64,000 nt of DNA. Origin: Arthrobacter livingstonensis (GTDB lineage Bacteria; Actinomycetota; Actinomycetes; Actinomycetales; Micrococcaceae). Below the pieces are notes generated by a model. The model saw only the letters and a program-made list of their open reading frames with translations. It had not been told where the DNA came from and ran no database searches. The position numbers and the translations under genes were made by a program. Position 1 is the first letter of the stretch; every line of letters starts with the position of its first letter. The stretch lies in contig NZ_QJVD01000003.1 in assembly GCF_003219815.1 (NCBI RefSeq), forward strand, positions 186,001 through 250,000, written 5' to 3'. This document shows, piece by piece, positions 1 through 9,240 of this stretch.

Positions 1-97
1 AGCGCATGGGCCGGTTCGATATGCTCGAATATGCGTGTTAGTTGCCTGCATCACAGCCCAAGCCCCACTGGCTGCAATTCCTTGACGATTGGACCCC

Positions 98-2218
98 ATG
101 AGCCACGCCGCCACCGTAAAAATCACCACCCGCACCATCGAGTTGGCCGAGCTTGGTCCGGCGTCGCCGCTGCCCCCGGTGCAGCCGCTGCTGGAGCCGC
201 CGTACACCGTCGGCAACGGCATCCCCGAGGAAATCGCGGACGGTTCGCGGTGGGGCCATGCAAAAAACATTTTCCCGTACCAGCTGCAGGATGCCTACTC
301 GCGCGAGACAAGCCCAACGGAGCTGACCGCCGTCGTGCTTGAAAACGAGCACCTGAAGGCGACGTTCCTGCCGCAGCTGGGCGGGCGGCTCTGGCAGCTC
401 AGGGACAAGAACGCCGGCAAGGAACTGCTGCACACCGGCAATCGCATCCAGTTCGCAAACCTGGCGCTGCGCAATGCGTGGTTCGCCGGCGGGATTGAGT
501 GGAACATTGGCACGCGCGGGCACTCGCCCACCACGTGCTCCCCGCTCCACACCGCCATTGTGCACGCGCCGGACGGGCAGGAGGTGCTGCGCATGTGGGA
601 GTTCGACCGCCTGCGCGAGGTGGTGTTCCAGATCGATGCCTGGCTGCCCGCCGATTCCAAGGTGCTGTTCACCGCCGTGCGCATCCGCAACCCCAATGAC
701 CGCGCGGTGCCCATGTACTGGTGGAGCAATGCGGCCATCCCGCTAACCCCGGAAACGCGCGTCATTGCCCCGGCCGCGCGAGCCTACGCCACCGGTTACG
801 ACGGCTCCATGACCGTGGTGGCGCCCACCGACTTCCACGGGACCGACGCCACCTGGCCCGCACGGAACCCGCACGCCGCGGACTTCTTCTTCGACCTGGC
901 CCCGAACCAGCGGCGCTGGGAAGTTGCCATGGACGACGCCGGGGACGGGCTTGCGCTCGTATCCTCACCCCGGCTGCGGGGCAGGAAGCTGTTCGTTTGG
1001 GGCGAGAATCCGGGCGGCCACCGGTGGCAGGACTGGCTGACGCCATCCGGCGGCGGACCGTCCGCAAGCGGCCAGGGGTCCGACAACAGCCCGGGTTCCG
1101 AAAGCACGGTCCCGCGGCAGTATGCGGAGATCCAGTCAGGGCTGGCGCAGACCCAGTTTGAGCACGTGTCCATGCCGGCGGGGGAGTCCTGGCAGTGGGT
1201 TGAGGCGTACGGCAACGCCGCCCTGGATCCCGCGATTGGCGGCGGGGACTGGGACTCCGCAGTGTCGCATGGGGCGGAGCGGGTGGAGGCGCTCGTTTCC
1301 GCTGGCGGGGTGGATGCTGCGCTCGACGACGCCGCACGCTGGGCGGACCTGCCGCCGTCGGAGTTTGTGGTGGCCGGGAACGGCTGGGGCGCGCTGGAGC
1401 GTTCCCGGCGCCGCGCCGCGAAGCTGGACTGGATTGACGAGGCGGGCACGCCGTTTGCGCAGGAAACGCTCACCGCCGCGCAGGCTCCGTGGCTGGAACT
1501 GCTGCAGGCGAACGAAGGCATTGTGGAGAAGCCGTTTGAGCCTTCCGCCTCCGAGGCGGCCAGCCAGCCGTTCGGCGGTGCGGCGTCGTTTGTGCGCGGC
1601 CTGGATTGGGAAGACCTGCTCACCGCCGGCCGCAATGAAAGCGCTGAGGCCGCGTTTCACCACGCGGTCATGGTCCACGCACGAGCCGATTCCACCAAGT
1701 CGAAGGACATGGAAACTGTGGCCGGGCTGTACCGCAGGACGCTCGCGAAAGTTGGACTCAGTCCCGCCAGCCGGGCGCTGGCACATCGCGGGCTCGGCGT
1801 GGCGCTGCTGTCGGCAGCCGGCACCGGCGGCACCGCCGGCAAAGCAGATTTTGCCGCCGGCACCGAAGGTGGCGCTGCCGGGGGAGTGGCCGAGCTCGTT
1901 GCCGGCTGCGCCGCGCAGCCGGACAATCGCTGGCTGCTCGTGGAGGCGATGACGCTTGCCATCGCCCATGGTGCGCCCGGGGAGGCACTCGCCCTGGTGG
2001 GCCGGGCGCCGGAGTCCCTGGCCGGCGTCGGACGCGTGAAGTTCCTGGGGGCGCTGGCACACGCCCGCAGGGGGAACCCGGGGGAGGCTGCCCGCATGCT
2101 TCGCGCCGGGCTCGAAGTGGCGGACCTTCGCGAGGGTGAAAACTCCATCACGGCGCTGTGGCAGGAGGTCTGCCCCGGCGAAGACGTGCCTGAACGCTAC
2201 CAATTCGGCATGCACTGA
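98..2218 (+). CDS. DUF5107 domain protein with TPR-like C-terminus
   Basis: A protein of 706 residues. The N-terminal 300 or so residues resemble DUF5107, a beta-rich domain similar to the galactose-mutarotase fold, with motifs such as FLPQLGGRLWQL and WFAGGIEWNIG. The C-terminal third is alpha-helical and Ala-rich, like the TPR-type tail common in this family. The family is often found near glycoside hydrolases and is thought to act on carbohydrates, but no reaction can be assigned. DUF5107-TPR proteins are often over 1000 residues, so this is a short version. ATG at 98 is preferred over an in-frame TTG at 89. No signal peptide is visible, so it is probably cytoplasmic. It stands alone. Confidence 0.75.
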   Translation: MSHAATVKITTRTIELAELGPASPLPPVQPLLEPPYTVGNGIPEEIADGSRWGHAKNIFPYQLQDAYSRETSPTELTAVVLENEHLKATFLPQLGGRLWQLRDKNAGKELLHTGNRIQFANLALRNAWFAGGIEWNIGTRGHSPTTCSPLHTAIVHAPDGQEVLRMWEFDRLREVVFQIDAWLPADSKVLFTAVRIRNPNDRAVPMYWWSNAAIPLTPETRVIAPAARAYATGYDGSMTVVAPTDFHGTDATWPARNPHAADFFFDLAPNQRRWEVAMDDAGDGLALVSSPRLRGRKLFVWGENPGGHRWQDWLTPSGGGPSASGQGSDNSPGSESTVPRQYAEIQSGLAQTQFEHVSMPAGESWQWVEAYGNAALDPAIGGGDWDSAVSHGAERVEALVSAGGVDAALDDAARWADLPPSEFVVAGNGWGALERSRRRAAKLDWIDEAGTPFAQETLTAAQAPWLELLQANEGIVEKPFEPSASEAASQPFGGAASFVRGLDWEDLLTAGRNESAEAAFHHAVMVHARADSTKSKDMETVAGLYRRTLAKVGLSPASRALAHRGLGVALLSAAGTGGTAGKADFAAGTEGGAAGGVAELVAGCAAQPDNRWLLVEAMTLAIAHGAPGEALALVGRAPESLAGVGRVKFLGALAHARRGNPGEAARMLRAGLEVADLREGENSITALWQEVCPGEDVPERYQFGMH

Positions 2219-2534
2219 CACGCAAATGCAATTCGCGGGAACCACTGGCGCTGCGAAGCAGCCATCCAGGCATGCCGGCAATGGCGGGTCGGCGGTGCCG
2301 GCCGGGGCGGGTGATGCCCAGCTCGAAGTCCAAGGCAAGACCGATGGTGCAGCTCCCACGACGGAAGGGGGCCGGTTCCGTGGCCCAAACAGCCAATGTT
2401 TTTGTTGCCGGCCGGCCATGGCGCCCAACGTGAATCATTTGATCTGCTTCGGAAGTCGCACTCAGGGCCTTGCGCCGGACAAGCTGTCCACTGGCCGCTA
2501 GCATTGCCGTATACAAGGATCTTCGCTCCGGGGA
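2219..2534. other. 316-base gap with no recognisable gene
   Basis: Between the DUF5107 gene and the ferric-reductase-like gene there is no reading frame with a family resemblance on either strand. Open frames here have no good ribosome site and look like GC-driven artefacts. The last 80 bases probably hold the promoter of the downstream gene. The sequence GGGGAG at 2530-2535 is a plausible ribosome binding site for ATG 2542. Confidence 0.5.
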
Positions 2535-3977
2535 GTGCATAATGAATGTCACGAGAAGCGTTTCAACCAACGTCCGGTTGCGGCTGAACCCTGGAGGGGA
2601 CGGGCCCCGTTGGGCCGCTCCCGGGCCGTCGCCAGACGGCAGCAGTGTCCAATAAAGCGTGTCCTCGGTGGTCTGGCATGGGTGTTGTTCTACTTGCTGT
2701 ATTGCTTGGCGCCACTGTTGCTGGCCCTTGGCGAGCCGGCCTCGGAAGGCCGTTCATTCCGGATTGATTTTTCCGTTGCCCTGGGATTTGTCGGCTTGTC
2801 GATGCTGGCGCTGCAGTTTGTCTTGGTGGCCCGTTTCAAGTTCGTGGCAGCGCCATTTTGCATTGATGTCCTGCTCAAATTTCACATCCAAATCACTTTC
2901 GTGGCGCTCGCCTTCGTGGTGGCTCACCCGATCCTGTTATTTGTGGCTGACACCCGGTATTTGGCGCTGCTTAATCCGGTGACGGCGCCGTGGCGTGCAC
3001 GGTTCGCCGTGCTCAGTGTCATCGCACTCCTGGTCCTGATCTGGTTGCCGATGTGGCGGAAACGCCTTCGCCTCCGCTACGAGGCGTGGAAGCTCACGCA
3101 CGGGCTTATTGCCGTTGCGGTGGTCCTCTTTGGCCTGCTGCACGCAAGCCTGGTTGGCTACTTCGTTACCGGGACGTTTCGCCATCTCCTTTTCGAGGGA
3201 TACATCGGCGTCCTGATCTTCCTCCTGGTGTGGGTGCGCCTCATCAGCCCGCTCATGCGGCTGCGCCGCCCCTGGCAGGTGGTGGAGGTTGTTGCCGAGC
3301 ACGGGGAGGCGACCACATGGGTCGTTGCCCCAGTGGGACATGAAGGATTCCGGTTCAATCCAGGGCAGTTCGAGTGGATCGCGATCGGGCGCTCTCCGTT
3401 CAGCATCAAACAGCATCCATTTTCCTTTTCCTCCGCAGCGGACACGCGGCCCGGCGGGACCGTCAGCATGACGATCAAGGCCGCGGGGGATTTCACCCAG
3501 ACTGTTTCACAAGTTACGCCGGGAACCCGCGTCTACGTGGAAGGCCCCCACGGCGTCTTCTCCATGGAACACCGGCAGGCGCCGGGGTACGTGTTCATTG
3601 CCGGCGGCGTTGGCGTCACGCCGATGTACAGCATGTTGCTGACCAAGTTTGAACGGGACGATGTGTGGCCCGTGACCCTCTTTTAGGCGAGCGGCACTTG
3701 GGATGGGGTGGTTCTTCGGGACGCGTTGGTCCAGCTGAGCGAGAAGATGCCCAACCTTGAACTGGTCCAAGTCCTCGGCACCCCGCCACCAGACTGGACT
3801 GGCGAGTCCGGCCGCATTACCCCTGACATGCTCCGACGCCGCCTGCCGGCACATTTTCGACGCCATGAGTTTCTCATTTGCGGCTCAACGCCGATGATGG
3901 ACGCAATGGAGGCTGCCTTGGCAGAGGTGGGCTTGCCGTACAGCCAAGTCAGTTCCGAACGCTTTGACATGATCTGA
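2535..3977 (+). pseudogene. Ferric-reductase-like flavoprotein, interrupted by an in-frame TAG
   Basis: Membrane oxidoreductase of the ferric reductase/NADPH oxidase type. Several hydrophobic helices (about residues 45-235) carry histidines in contexts such as KFHIQITF and LTHGLIAV, suitable for haem ligation. An FAD-binding segment (HPFSFSSA) and an NAD-binding segment (FIAGGVGVTPMYSML) follow. TAG at 3684-3686 stops the frame at codon 384. The same frame then continues with normal family sequence to ERFDMI at 3977, and relatives have Tyr at the stop position (LFYA). One base change therefore separates this from an intact 480-residue gene. The N-terminus is also doubtful. The best ribosome site (GGGGAG, 2530-2535) serves ATG 2542 in another frame that ends at 2655, so a second lesion near 2600-2650 is possible. 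Nonsense mutation, sequencing error and readthrough are all open. Confidence 0.75.
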
Positions 3978-3987
3978 GGAGGTCGCC

Positions 3988-4179
3988 TTGCGTCAAGCCT
4001 GGACTACCCGAGTGGTGCTCATCATTGGGGGCGGACTTCTTCTGGCCGGCGTATTTTTCGCCCTGTCCCGTTCGTCAAACCGTGAGCCCTCCACGCGGAT
4101 GCACGACGCCGGCAATGCCGCCCAGCCCAGGGGGACACCGTTATTGACACCATCCTGTGAGCCGTGTCATAGTCACTGT
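3988..4179 (+). pseudogene. N-terminal membrane-anchor remnant reading into the GntR gene
   Basis: TTG at 3988 lies 7 bases after a very strong AGGAGG site and opens a frame encoding one membrane helix (VVLIIGGGLLLAGVFFALS) and a hydrophilic linker. The frame has no stop and runs directly into the GntR gene at 4180. The start sits just after the ferric-reductase gene, as if it were the next gene of that operon. The simplest reading is the surviving N-terminus of a small exported or membrane protein whose rest was lost when the asparagine operon came to lie beside it. The alternative is a genuine 299-residue membrane-tethered regulator. Confidence 0.4.
4144..4179 (+). promoter_or_regulatory. 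Promoter of the asparagine operon, probably leaderless
   Basis: TTGACA at 4144-4149, an 18-base spacer and CATAGT at 4168-4173 form a recognisable -35/-10 pair. The next ATG begins at 4180, seven bases after the end of the -10, and no ribosome site precedes it. Transcription would therefore begin at or next to the start codon, giving a leaderless message. Confidence 0.5.
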
Positions 4180-4887
4180 ATGAACTTGTCAGACAGCTGG
4201 ACAGCCGGACAGCAACAAATTGTCCGGGTAAGTGCCGCAGAGGCCGTTTTCAAGGCGATCCGCGACGCCATCGAGGGGGGCCAGCTCGCCGTCGGGGCCA
4301 AGCTGGGCTCCGAAACGGCGCTGGCCCAGCGGTACGGCGTCAGCCGCTCCGTGGTCCGGGAGGCCCTTCGTACCTGCACAGCACTTGGCCTGACCGCCAC
4401 GCAGACCGGCAAGGGAACGTTCGTCATTGCCGAACGCCCCACCGGCGACCTGGTCCTGGGCAAGTTTTCCGCCCGCAGCCTCATGGAGGCGCGCCCGCAC
4501 ATCGAGGTGCCGGCCGCCGAACTGGCCGCAACCCGCCGCAGCGAGGAGCAGCTGGAACAAATGCGCGGCATCATCGAGGCCATGGCCGGCGAGGACGACC
4601 CCGAAATCTGGGTCAGCCTGGATGGCAGCTTCCATGCGGCCATCGCCACCGCCAGCGGCAACGGCGTCTTCGAGCGGGTGGTCCACGACATCGGAGAGGC
4701 CCTGGCCAAGCAGTCGGAAACCATCAACCTGATCACCGGCCGCCGCCTGACGTCCGACCACGAACACCGCCTTATCCTGGACGCCATCGCCCGCGGCAAC
4801 ACCGGGGAGGCCGGCCGCGCCATGGCCGTCCACCTCAACGCCGTCGACGCCGCCCTGACCTTGATTATGGGAGACAGCAAGGCATGA
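4180..4887 (+). CDS. GntR/FCD-family transcriptional regulator of the asparagine operon
   Basis: A regulator of 235 residues. The N-terminal winged helix-turn-helix includes ALAQRYGVSRSVVREALR, and an all-helical FCD effector domain follows (about residues 95-230). FCD proteins bind small carboxylates, often with a metal held by Asp and His residues; candidates visible here lie around SLDGSFHAAIATASGN. The gene overlaps the asparaginase start by four bases (ATGA), so the two are co-translated, and control of asparagine or aspartate use is the obvious role. The start at 4180 is chosen because it matches FadR-type N-termini and fits the upstream promoter. A longer in-frame start at 3988 would add a membrane helix. 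Confidence 0.85.
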   Translation: MNLSDSWTAGQQQIVRVSAAEAVFKAIRDAIEGGQLAVGAKLGSETALAQRYGVSRSVVREALRTCTALGLTATQTGKGTFVIAERPTGDLVLGKFSARSLMEARPHIEVPAAELAATRRSEEQLEQMRGIIEAMAGEDDPEIWVSLDGSFHAAIATASGNGVFERVVHDIGEALAKQSETINLITGRRLTSDHEHRLILDAIARGNTGEAGRAMAVHLNAVDAALTLIMGDSKA

Positions 4888-5846
4888 ATATTACGCAATT
4901 CCCGGCCCACGCGCCCCTCGCCGTGCAGACCCGCGGGGCCATCGTGGAGAGCGTCCACTACGGTTCGCTGGCGGCCGTGAAGCCCGACGGCGGGATCCTC
5001 CTTTCGCGCGGGGAGCCCACCGCCCGCATCTACCCCCGGTCGGCGTTGAAGCCGCTGATGGCCGTGGCGATGCTCCGCGCCGGCCTGGAACTGCCCGACC
5101 AGCAGCTGGCCCTGGCCGCCGCCAGCCACTCTGGCGCGGCTGTGCACCAGGAGACGGCTGCCACAATCCTGGCCGGTGCCGGGCTCACTCCGGCAAGCCT
5201 CGGCAACTCCGCCGACCTCCCCTACGGCACCGCCGAACGCAGCGCCTGGCTGGCCGCTGGCCTCGGACCCACGCAGCTGGCGCAAAACTGCTCCGGCAAG
5301 CACGCCGCCCTGCTGGCCACCTGCGTGGCGAACGGCTGGCCACTGGAAAGCTACCTGGATCACGGCCATGCGCTGCCCGCCCTGATCCGTGAGGTGGCGG
5401 CCGAGCTGACGGGGGAGGAACTGACCGAGATCAGCACCGACGGCTGCGGCACCGAGGTTTTCGCGCTCTCCCTCACCGGCATGGCGCGCGCGTTCAGCCG
5501 GCTGGCCACTTCGGCGCCGGGCACCGCTGAGCACCGTGTGGCTGCCGCCATGCGGGCCCATCCGGACATGGTGGCGGGCGAGGGCCGCGACGTCACGGCG
5601 TTGATGCGGGCCGTTCCGGGCCTGCTGGCCAAGGACGGCTTTGAGGGCATCCAGCTCATCGCGCTGGAGGATGGCCGGGCCCTGGCCCTGAAGATATCCG
5701 ACGGCGGCGACCGGGCCCGCATGCCGTCCGCGGTTCCGGCGCTGATCACCCTCGGCGTGGATCCTGCCCTGCTGGAACCGTTCAACGAGCTGCCTGTGCT
5801 GGGCGGCGGCCGTCCCGTCGGCACCCTCCACGGACTGCCCTACTGA
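4884..5846 (+). CDS. L-asparaginase (Asparaginase_II family)
   Basis: Hydrolyses L-asparagine to aspartate and ammonia in the cytoplasm. The 320-residue protein belongs to the asparaginase family PF06089, distinct from the classical bacterial AnsA/AnsB fold. Family hallmarks are the early RSALKPLMAV block, containing Ser-x-x-Lys, the central NCSGKHAALL motif and DGCGTEVFALSL. Start ATG overlaps the regulator stop by four bases. No signal peptide is present. With aspartase and an asparagine permease immediately downstream it supplies the first step of Asn to Asp to fumarate. Confidence 0.88.
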   Translation: MNITQFPAHAPLAVQTRGAIVESVHYGSLAAVKPDGGILLSRGEPTARIYPRSALKPLMAVAMLRAGLELPDQQLALAAASHSGAAVHQETAATILAGAGLTPASLGNSADLPYGTAERSAWLAAGLGPTQLAQNCSGKHAALLATCVANGWPLESYLDHGHALPALIREVAAELTGEELTEISTDGCGTEVFALSLTGMARAFSRLATSAPGTAEHRVAAAMRAHPDMVAGEGRDVTALMRAVPGLLAKDGFEGIQLIALEDGRALALKISDGGDRARMPSAVPALITLGVDPALLEPFNELPVLGGGRPVGTLHGLPY

Positions 5847-5984
5847 CCCTCCCTCAGTTACAGGGCGCTGTGCCGTGACGCTCAATCACGGCCCCTTCTG
5901 TCTGCCCATCCAGTGAACGTCCAGCTTTTTGACCACCGCCCCGCACGTTTTCGTAAATCACCCATACTTCCTCCAAGGAGCATC

Positions 5985-7427
5985 ATGACTGACCTGACAG
6001 CCATCCCGCTGGACCCCCTCGCCACCATCGCAACTGCCGTCCGCAGCGAACACGACCTGATCGGCGACCGCGACGTGCCGGCGGACGCCTACTGGGGCGT
6101 GCACACTCTGCGCGCCGTGGAAAACTTCCCCATCACCGGCCAACCGCTGTCCACCAACACCCACCTGGTGAACGGGCTGGCCATGGTGAAACAGGCCGCC
6201 GCCCAGGCCAACCACGAACTGGGCCTGCTCGACGACGACCGCGCCGCCGCGATCATCCAGGCGTGCCAGGAAATCATCGCCGGCGAACTGCACGAACAGT
6301 TCGTGGTGGACGTCATCCAGGGAGGTGCGGGGACGTCGTCGAACATGAACGCCAACGAGGTCATCGCCAACCGGGCACTGGAAATCCTGGGCCACGCCAA
6401 GGGCGAATACCAGTTCCTGCACCCGAACGACCACGTCAACCTCAGCCAGTCCACGAACGACGTCTACCCGACCGCCGTGAACGTGGCCACCATCTTCGCC
6501 GCAACGTCGCTGGTGGCGGCCATGGAATACCTGGGCACGGCGTTCAGTGAGAAGGCCGTGGAATTCCGCACGGTGGTGAAGATGGGGCGCACGCAGCTGC
6601 AGGACGCCGTGCCCATGACGCTCGGCCAGGAGTTCAACACTTACGCGGTGACCATGGGGGAGGACCGGGCGCGGCTTGCCGAATCAACCCTGCTGGTGCA
6701 CGAAATCAACCTCGGCGCCACAGCCATCGGCACCGGACTCAACGCCCCGAAGGGGTACTCCGAGCTGGCCTGCAGGCACCTGGTGGAGATCTCCGGGCTG
6801 CCGCTGGTCACCTCCGCGGACCTGATCGAGGCGACGCAGGACGTCGGGGCGTTTGTGCACCTTTCCGGCGTGCTTAAGCGGGTGGCCGTCAAGCTGTCCA
6901 AGATCTGCAACGACCTGCGGCTGCTCTCCTCCGGCCCGCGCGCAGGATTTGGCGAGATCACACTGCCCGCCGTTCAGGCAGGTTCCTCGATCATGCCCGG
7001 CAAGATCAACCCGGTGATCCCGGAAGTAGTGAACCAGGTGGCCTACGAGGTCATCGGCAACGACGTCACCATCACGATGGCGGCGGAGGGCGGGCAGCTG
7101 CAGCTCAACGCCTTTGAACCGATCATTGTGCACAGCCTGACCAAGAGCATGCGCCACCTCGAAGCTGCCTGCCTGACCCTGGCGGACAAGTGCGTCCGCG
7201 GCATCACCGCCCATGAGGACAAGCTGCGGGCGCAGGTGGAGCACTCCATCGGCCTCGTCACGGCGCTGAACCCGCGCCTGGGCTACGCGGCGTCGACCAT
7301 GATCGCGCTCGAGGCGCTGTCCTCCGACCGCGGCGTGGCGGAACTGGTACTGGAGCACAAGCTCCTCACGGCCGAACAACTGGAAGAGCTGCTGCGCCCG
7401 GAACACCTGGCCAACCTCAGCGATTAA
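5985..7427 (+). CDS. aspA: Aspartate ammonia-lyase (aspartase)
   Basis: Converts L-aspartate to fumarate and ammonia. The 480-residue protein has the fumarase/aspartase signature GSSIMPGKINPV, with the mobile-loop catalytic Ser, and the conserved blocks GGAGTSSNMNANEV and HPNDHVNLSQSTND expected of the superfamily. Position in an asparagine operon favours aspartase over fumarase. ATG 5985 is preferred over an upstream start because AAGGAG at 5975-5980 is well spaced. There are 138 bases between asparaginase and this gene, enough for an internal promoter, although none is obvious. Confidence 0.92.
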   Translation: MTDLTAIPLDPLATIATAVRSEHDLIGDRDVPADAYWGVHTLRAVENFPITGQPLSTNTHLVNGLAMVKQAAAQANHELGLLDDDRAAAIIQACQEIIAGELHEQFVVDVIQGGAGTSSNMNANEVIANRALEILGHAKGEYQFLHPNDHVNLSQSTNDVYPTAVNVATIFAATSLVAAMEYLGTAFSEKAVEFRTVVKMGRTQLQDAVPMTLGQEFNTYAVTMGEDRARLAESTLLVHEINLGATAIGTGLNAPKGYSELACRHLVEISGLPLVTSADLIEATQDVGAFVHLSGVLKRVAVKLSKICNDLRLLSSGPRAGFGEITLPAVQAGSSIMPGKINPVIPEVVNQVAYEVIGNDVTITMAAEGGQLQLNAFEPIIVHSLTKSMRHLEAACLTLADKCVRGITAHEDKLRAQVEHSIGLVTALNPRLGYAASTMIALEALSSDRGVAELVLEHKLLTAEQLEELLRPEHLANLSD

Positions 7428-7431
7428 GCGA

Positions 7432-7455
7432 GCGGCCCGCAACGGTGCGGGCCGC
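7432..7455 (+). terminator. Hairpin between aspA and the permease gene
   Basis: A perfect 10-base-pair GC stem (7432-7441 with 7446-7455) and a 4-base loop begin five bases after the aspA stop. No T-run follows, and the permease starts only 20 bases later. It may lower permease expression or protect the upstream message rather than end transcription fully. Confidence 0.5.
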
Positions 7456-7475
7456 CTTCACCGATAGGCAAGCGT

Positions 7476-9017
7476 ATGCACCATGAAACAAATGTAGACA
7501 CCTCCGATCTGGTCCAGGACGTACCGAATGCGGCACTGACGGCGGAGGATGCAGGACTCCACAAGGGGCTGAAATCCCGCCAAATCCAGATGATCGCCAT
7601 CGGCGGGGCCATCGGCACGGGGCTCTTCATGGGCGCCGGCGGCCGCCTGGCCGGGGCCGGGCCCGCCCTGATGTTCAGCTACGCGATCTGCGGCTTTTTC
7701 GCTTTTCTGATCCTGCGGGCGCTGGGCGAGCTGGTCATCCACCGGCCGTCGTCGGGCTCGTTTGTCTCCTACGCCCGCGAGTTCTTTGGCGAGAAGGCCG
7801 CGTTTGTGTCCGGCTGGCTGTACTGGCTCAACTGGGCCATGACCGCCATTGTGGACATCACCGCAATCGCCCTGTACATGCACTTCTTTGCCAGGTACGT
7901 GCCCTGGATTGGCGCGGTCCCGCAGTGGGTCTGGGCATTGGCCGCGCTGTTGCTGGTGCTGGGCTTGAACCTGGTCTCGGTGAAGGTGTTTGGCGAGATG
8001 GAGTTCTGGTTCGCGCTGATCAAGGTGGTGGCCCTGGTGGGCTTCCTGTTGGTTGGCAGCTACTTTGTCATCTTCGGTACCCCCGTGGCCGGCCAGCAGG
8101 TGGGCTTCAACCTGATTGCGGACCACGGCGGATTCTTCCCCAACGGACTCCTTCCCGTGGTGGTGGTCATGCAGGGCGTGGTGTTTGCCTACGCCTCCAT
8201 TGAGCTGATTGGCACGGCGGCCGGCGAAACGCAGAACCCTGAAAAGGTGATGCCGAAGGCCATCAATACCGTGATCATCCGTATTGCCGTTTTCTATGTG
8301 GGCTCCCTGGTGCTGCTTTCCCTGCTGATGCCGTACACCGCTTACAAGGCGGGGGAGAGCCCGTTCGTGACGTTCTTTGGTTCCATCGGCGTCCAGGGCA
8401 TGGACTCCATCATGAACCTGGTGGTGCTCACCGCGGCCATGTCTTCATTGAACGCCGGGCTGTACTCCACCGGACGCATCCTGCGCTCCATGGCCCTGTC
8501 TGGATCCGCGCCAAAATTTGCCGCCAAACTGAACAAGCGCGGCGTCCCGTATGGCGGCATCGCGCTGACGGCGATTGTTGCCGGCCTCGGTGTCATCCTC
8601 AACGCCGTTGTTCCGGCAGCGGCGTTTGAAATTGTCCTGAACATGGCCGCGCTGGGCATCATTGCGTCCTGGGGCATGATTGTCCTGTGCCAGCTGGCGT
8701 TGTTCCGGCTGTCGAAAAGGGGCCTGGCCATCCGGCCGTCCTTCCGCATGATCGGGGCGCCGTACACCGGCTACCTGACACTGGCATTCCTGCTGGCCGT
8801 CATCGTCCTCATGGCGTTCGACAGCCCCGTGGGCACCTGGACCGTGGCCTCCATTGTGGTCATTGTTCCTGCACTCATGATTGGCTGGTACGCCTCCCGG
8901 GGCCGCATCAAGGAGATCGCCGCCGGCCGCGACGGATCCACCGGCGCCCACCCGGTCATCGCCCACCACAGCCACGCGACCGCCGCCGACACAGCTGATG
9001 CGGGCGGAAACCACTAG
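7476..9017 (+). CDS. ansP: Amino acid permease, AnsP-like L-asparagine transporter
   Basis: APC-superfamily proton-coupled amino acid importer of 513 residues with about 12 membrane helices. The first helix carries the family signature ([18 protein letters not shown]), and the preceding [11 protein letters not shown] segment is typical of the AnsP/GabP/CycA group. It follows aspA after a short hairpin-containing spacer. The three enzymes and regulator upstream make L-asparagine or aspartate the likely substrate. Assignment to AnsP rather than another amino acid permease relies on operon context as well as sequence. Confidence 0.82.
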   Translation: MHHETNVDTSDLVQDVPNAALTAEDAGLHKGLKSRQIQMIAIGGAIGTGLFMGAGGRLAGAGPALMFSYAICGFFAFLILRALGELVIHRPSSGSFVSYAREFFGEKAAFVSGWLYWLNWAMTAIVDITAIALYMHFFARYVPWIGAVPQWVWALAALLLVLGLNLVSVKVFGEMEFWFALIKVVALVGFLLVGSYFVIFGTPVAGQQVGFNLIADHGGFFPNGLLPVVVVMQGVVFAYASIELIGTAAGETQNPEKVMPKAINTVIIRIAVFYVGSLVLLSLLMPYTAYKAGESPFVTFFGSIGVQGMDSIMNLVVLTAAMSSLNAGLYSTGRILRSMALSGSAPKFAAKLNKRGVPYGGIALTAIVAGLGVILNAVVPAAAFEIVLNMAALGIIASWGMIVLCQLALFRLSKRGLAIRPSFRMIGAPYTGYLTLAFLLAVIVLMAFDSPVGTWTVASIVVIVPALMIGWYASRGRIKEIAAGRDGSTGAHPVIAHHSHATAADTADAGGNH

Positions 9018-9078
9018 CGGCAGCACCGAGTGAGCGCGCCTTGCGCCCACCGCACCCGGCAGACCCTTTGCGTCTCCT

Positions 9079-9093
9079 GCAGGGTGCGTTGCC
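9079..9093. repeat. 15-base repeat copy upstream of the dehydrogenase
   Basis: GCAGGGTGCGTTGCC here recurs exactly at 10500-10514, where it forms the right arm of a perfect palindrome. The two copies flank the dehydrogenase gene at 9241-10311. The left partner here is degenerate (GGCAGACCCT at 9059-9068), so only an imperfect hairpin can form. Confidence 0.6.
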
Positions 9094-9240
9094 ACCTGGG
9101 GCCATACGGCCCTAGCCAGCCGCCACTGCCGCGCGGTAGCGTCGAGAACAATCGGTTCCGGCGAGGCAGGCAGGCCTACTTTCGCCAGGAGCCGTGCGGG
9201 CGCGAGATCTCGCGTTCGGTGTTTCGAGGAAGGACCTGCC

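Noticed and set aside
3-41. Thirteen-codon tail ending in TAG at 39-41, possible end of an upstream gene
   Set aside because: Too short to identify, and other frames also end nearby.
1136-2428. 430-codon minus-strand frame inside the DUF5107 gene
   Set aside because: Antisense to a recognisable gene and without a plausible protein pattern.
4173-5885. 570-codon frame antisense to the GntR and asparaginase genes
   Set aside because: No family resemblance, covers two well-supported genes on the other strand, and has the repetitive Gly/Ala/Arg composition of a shadow frame.
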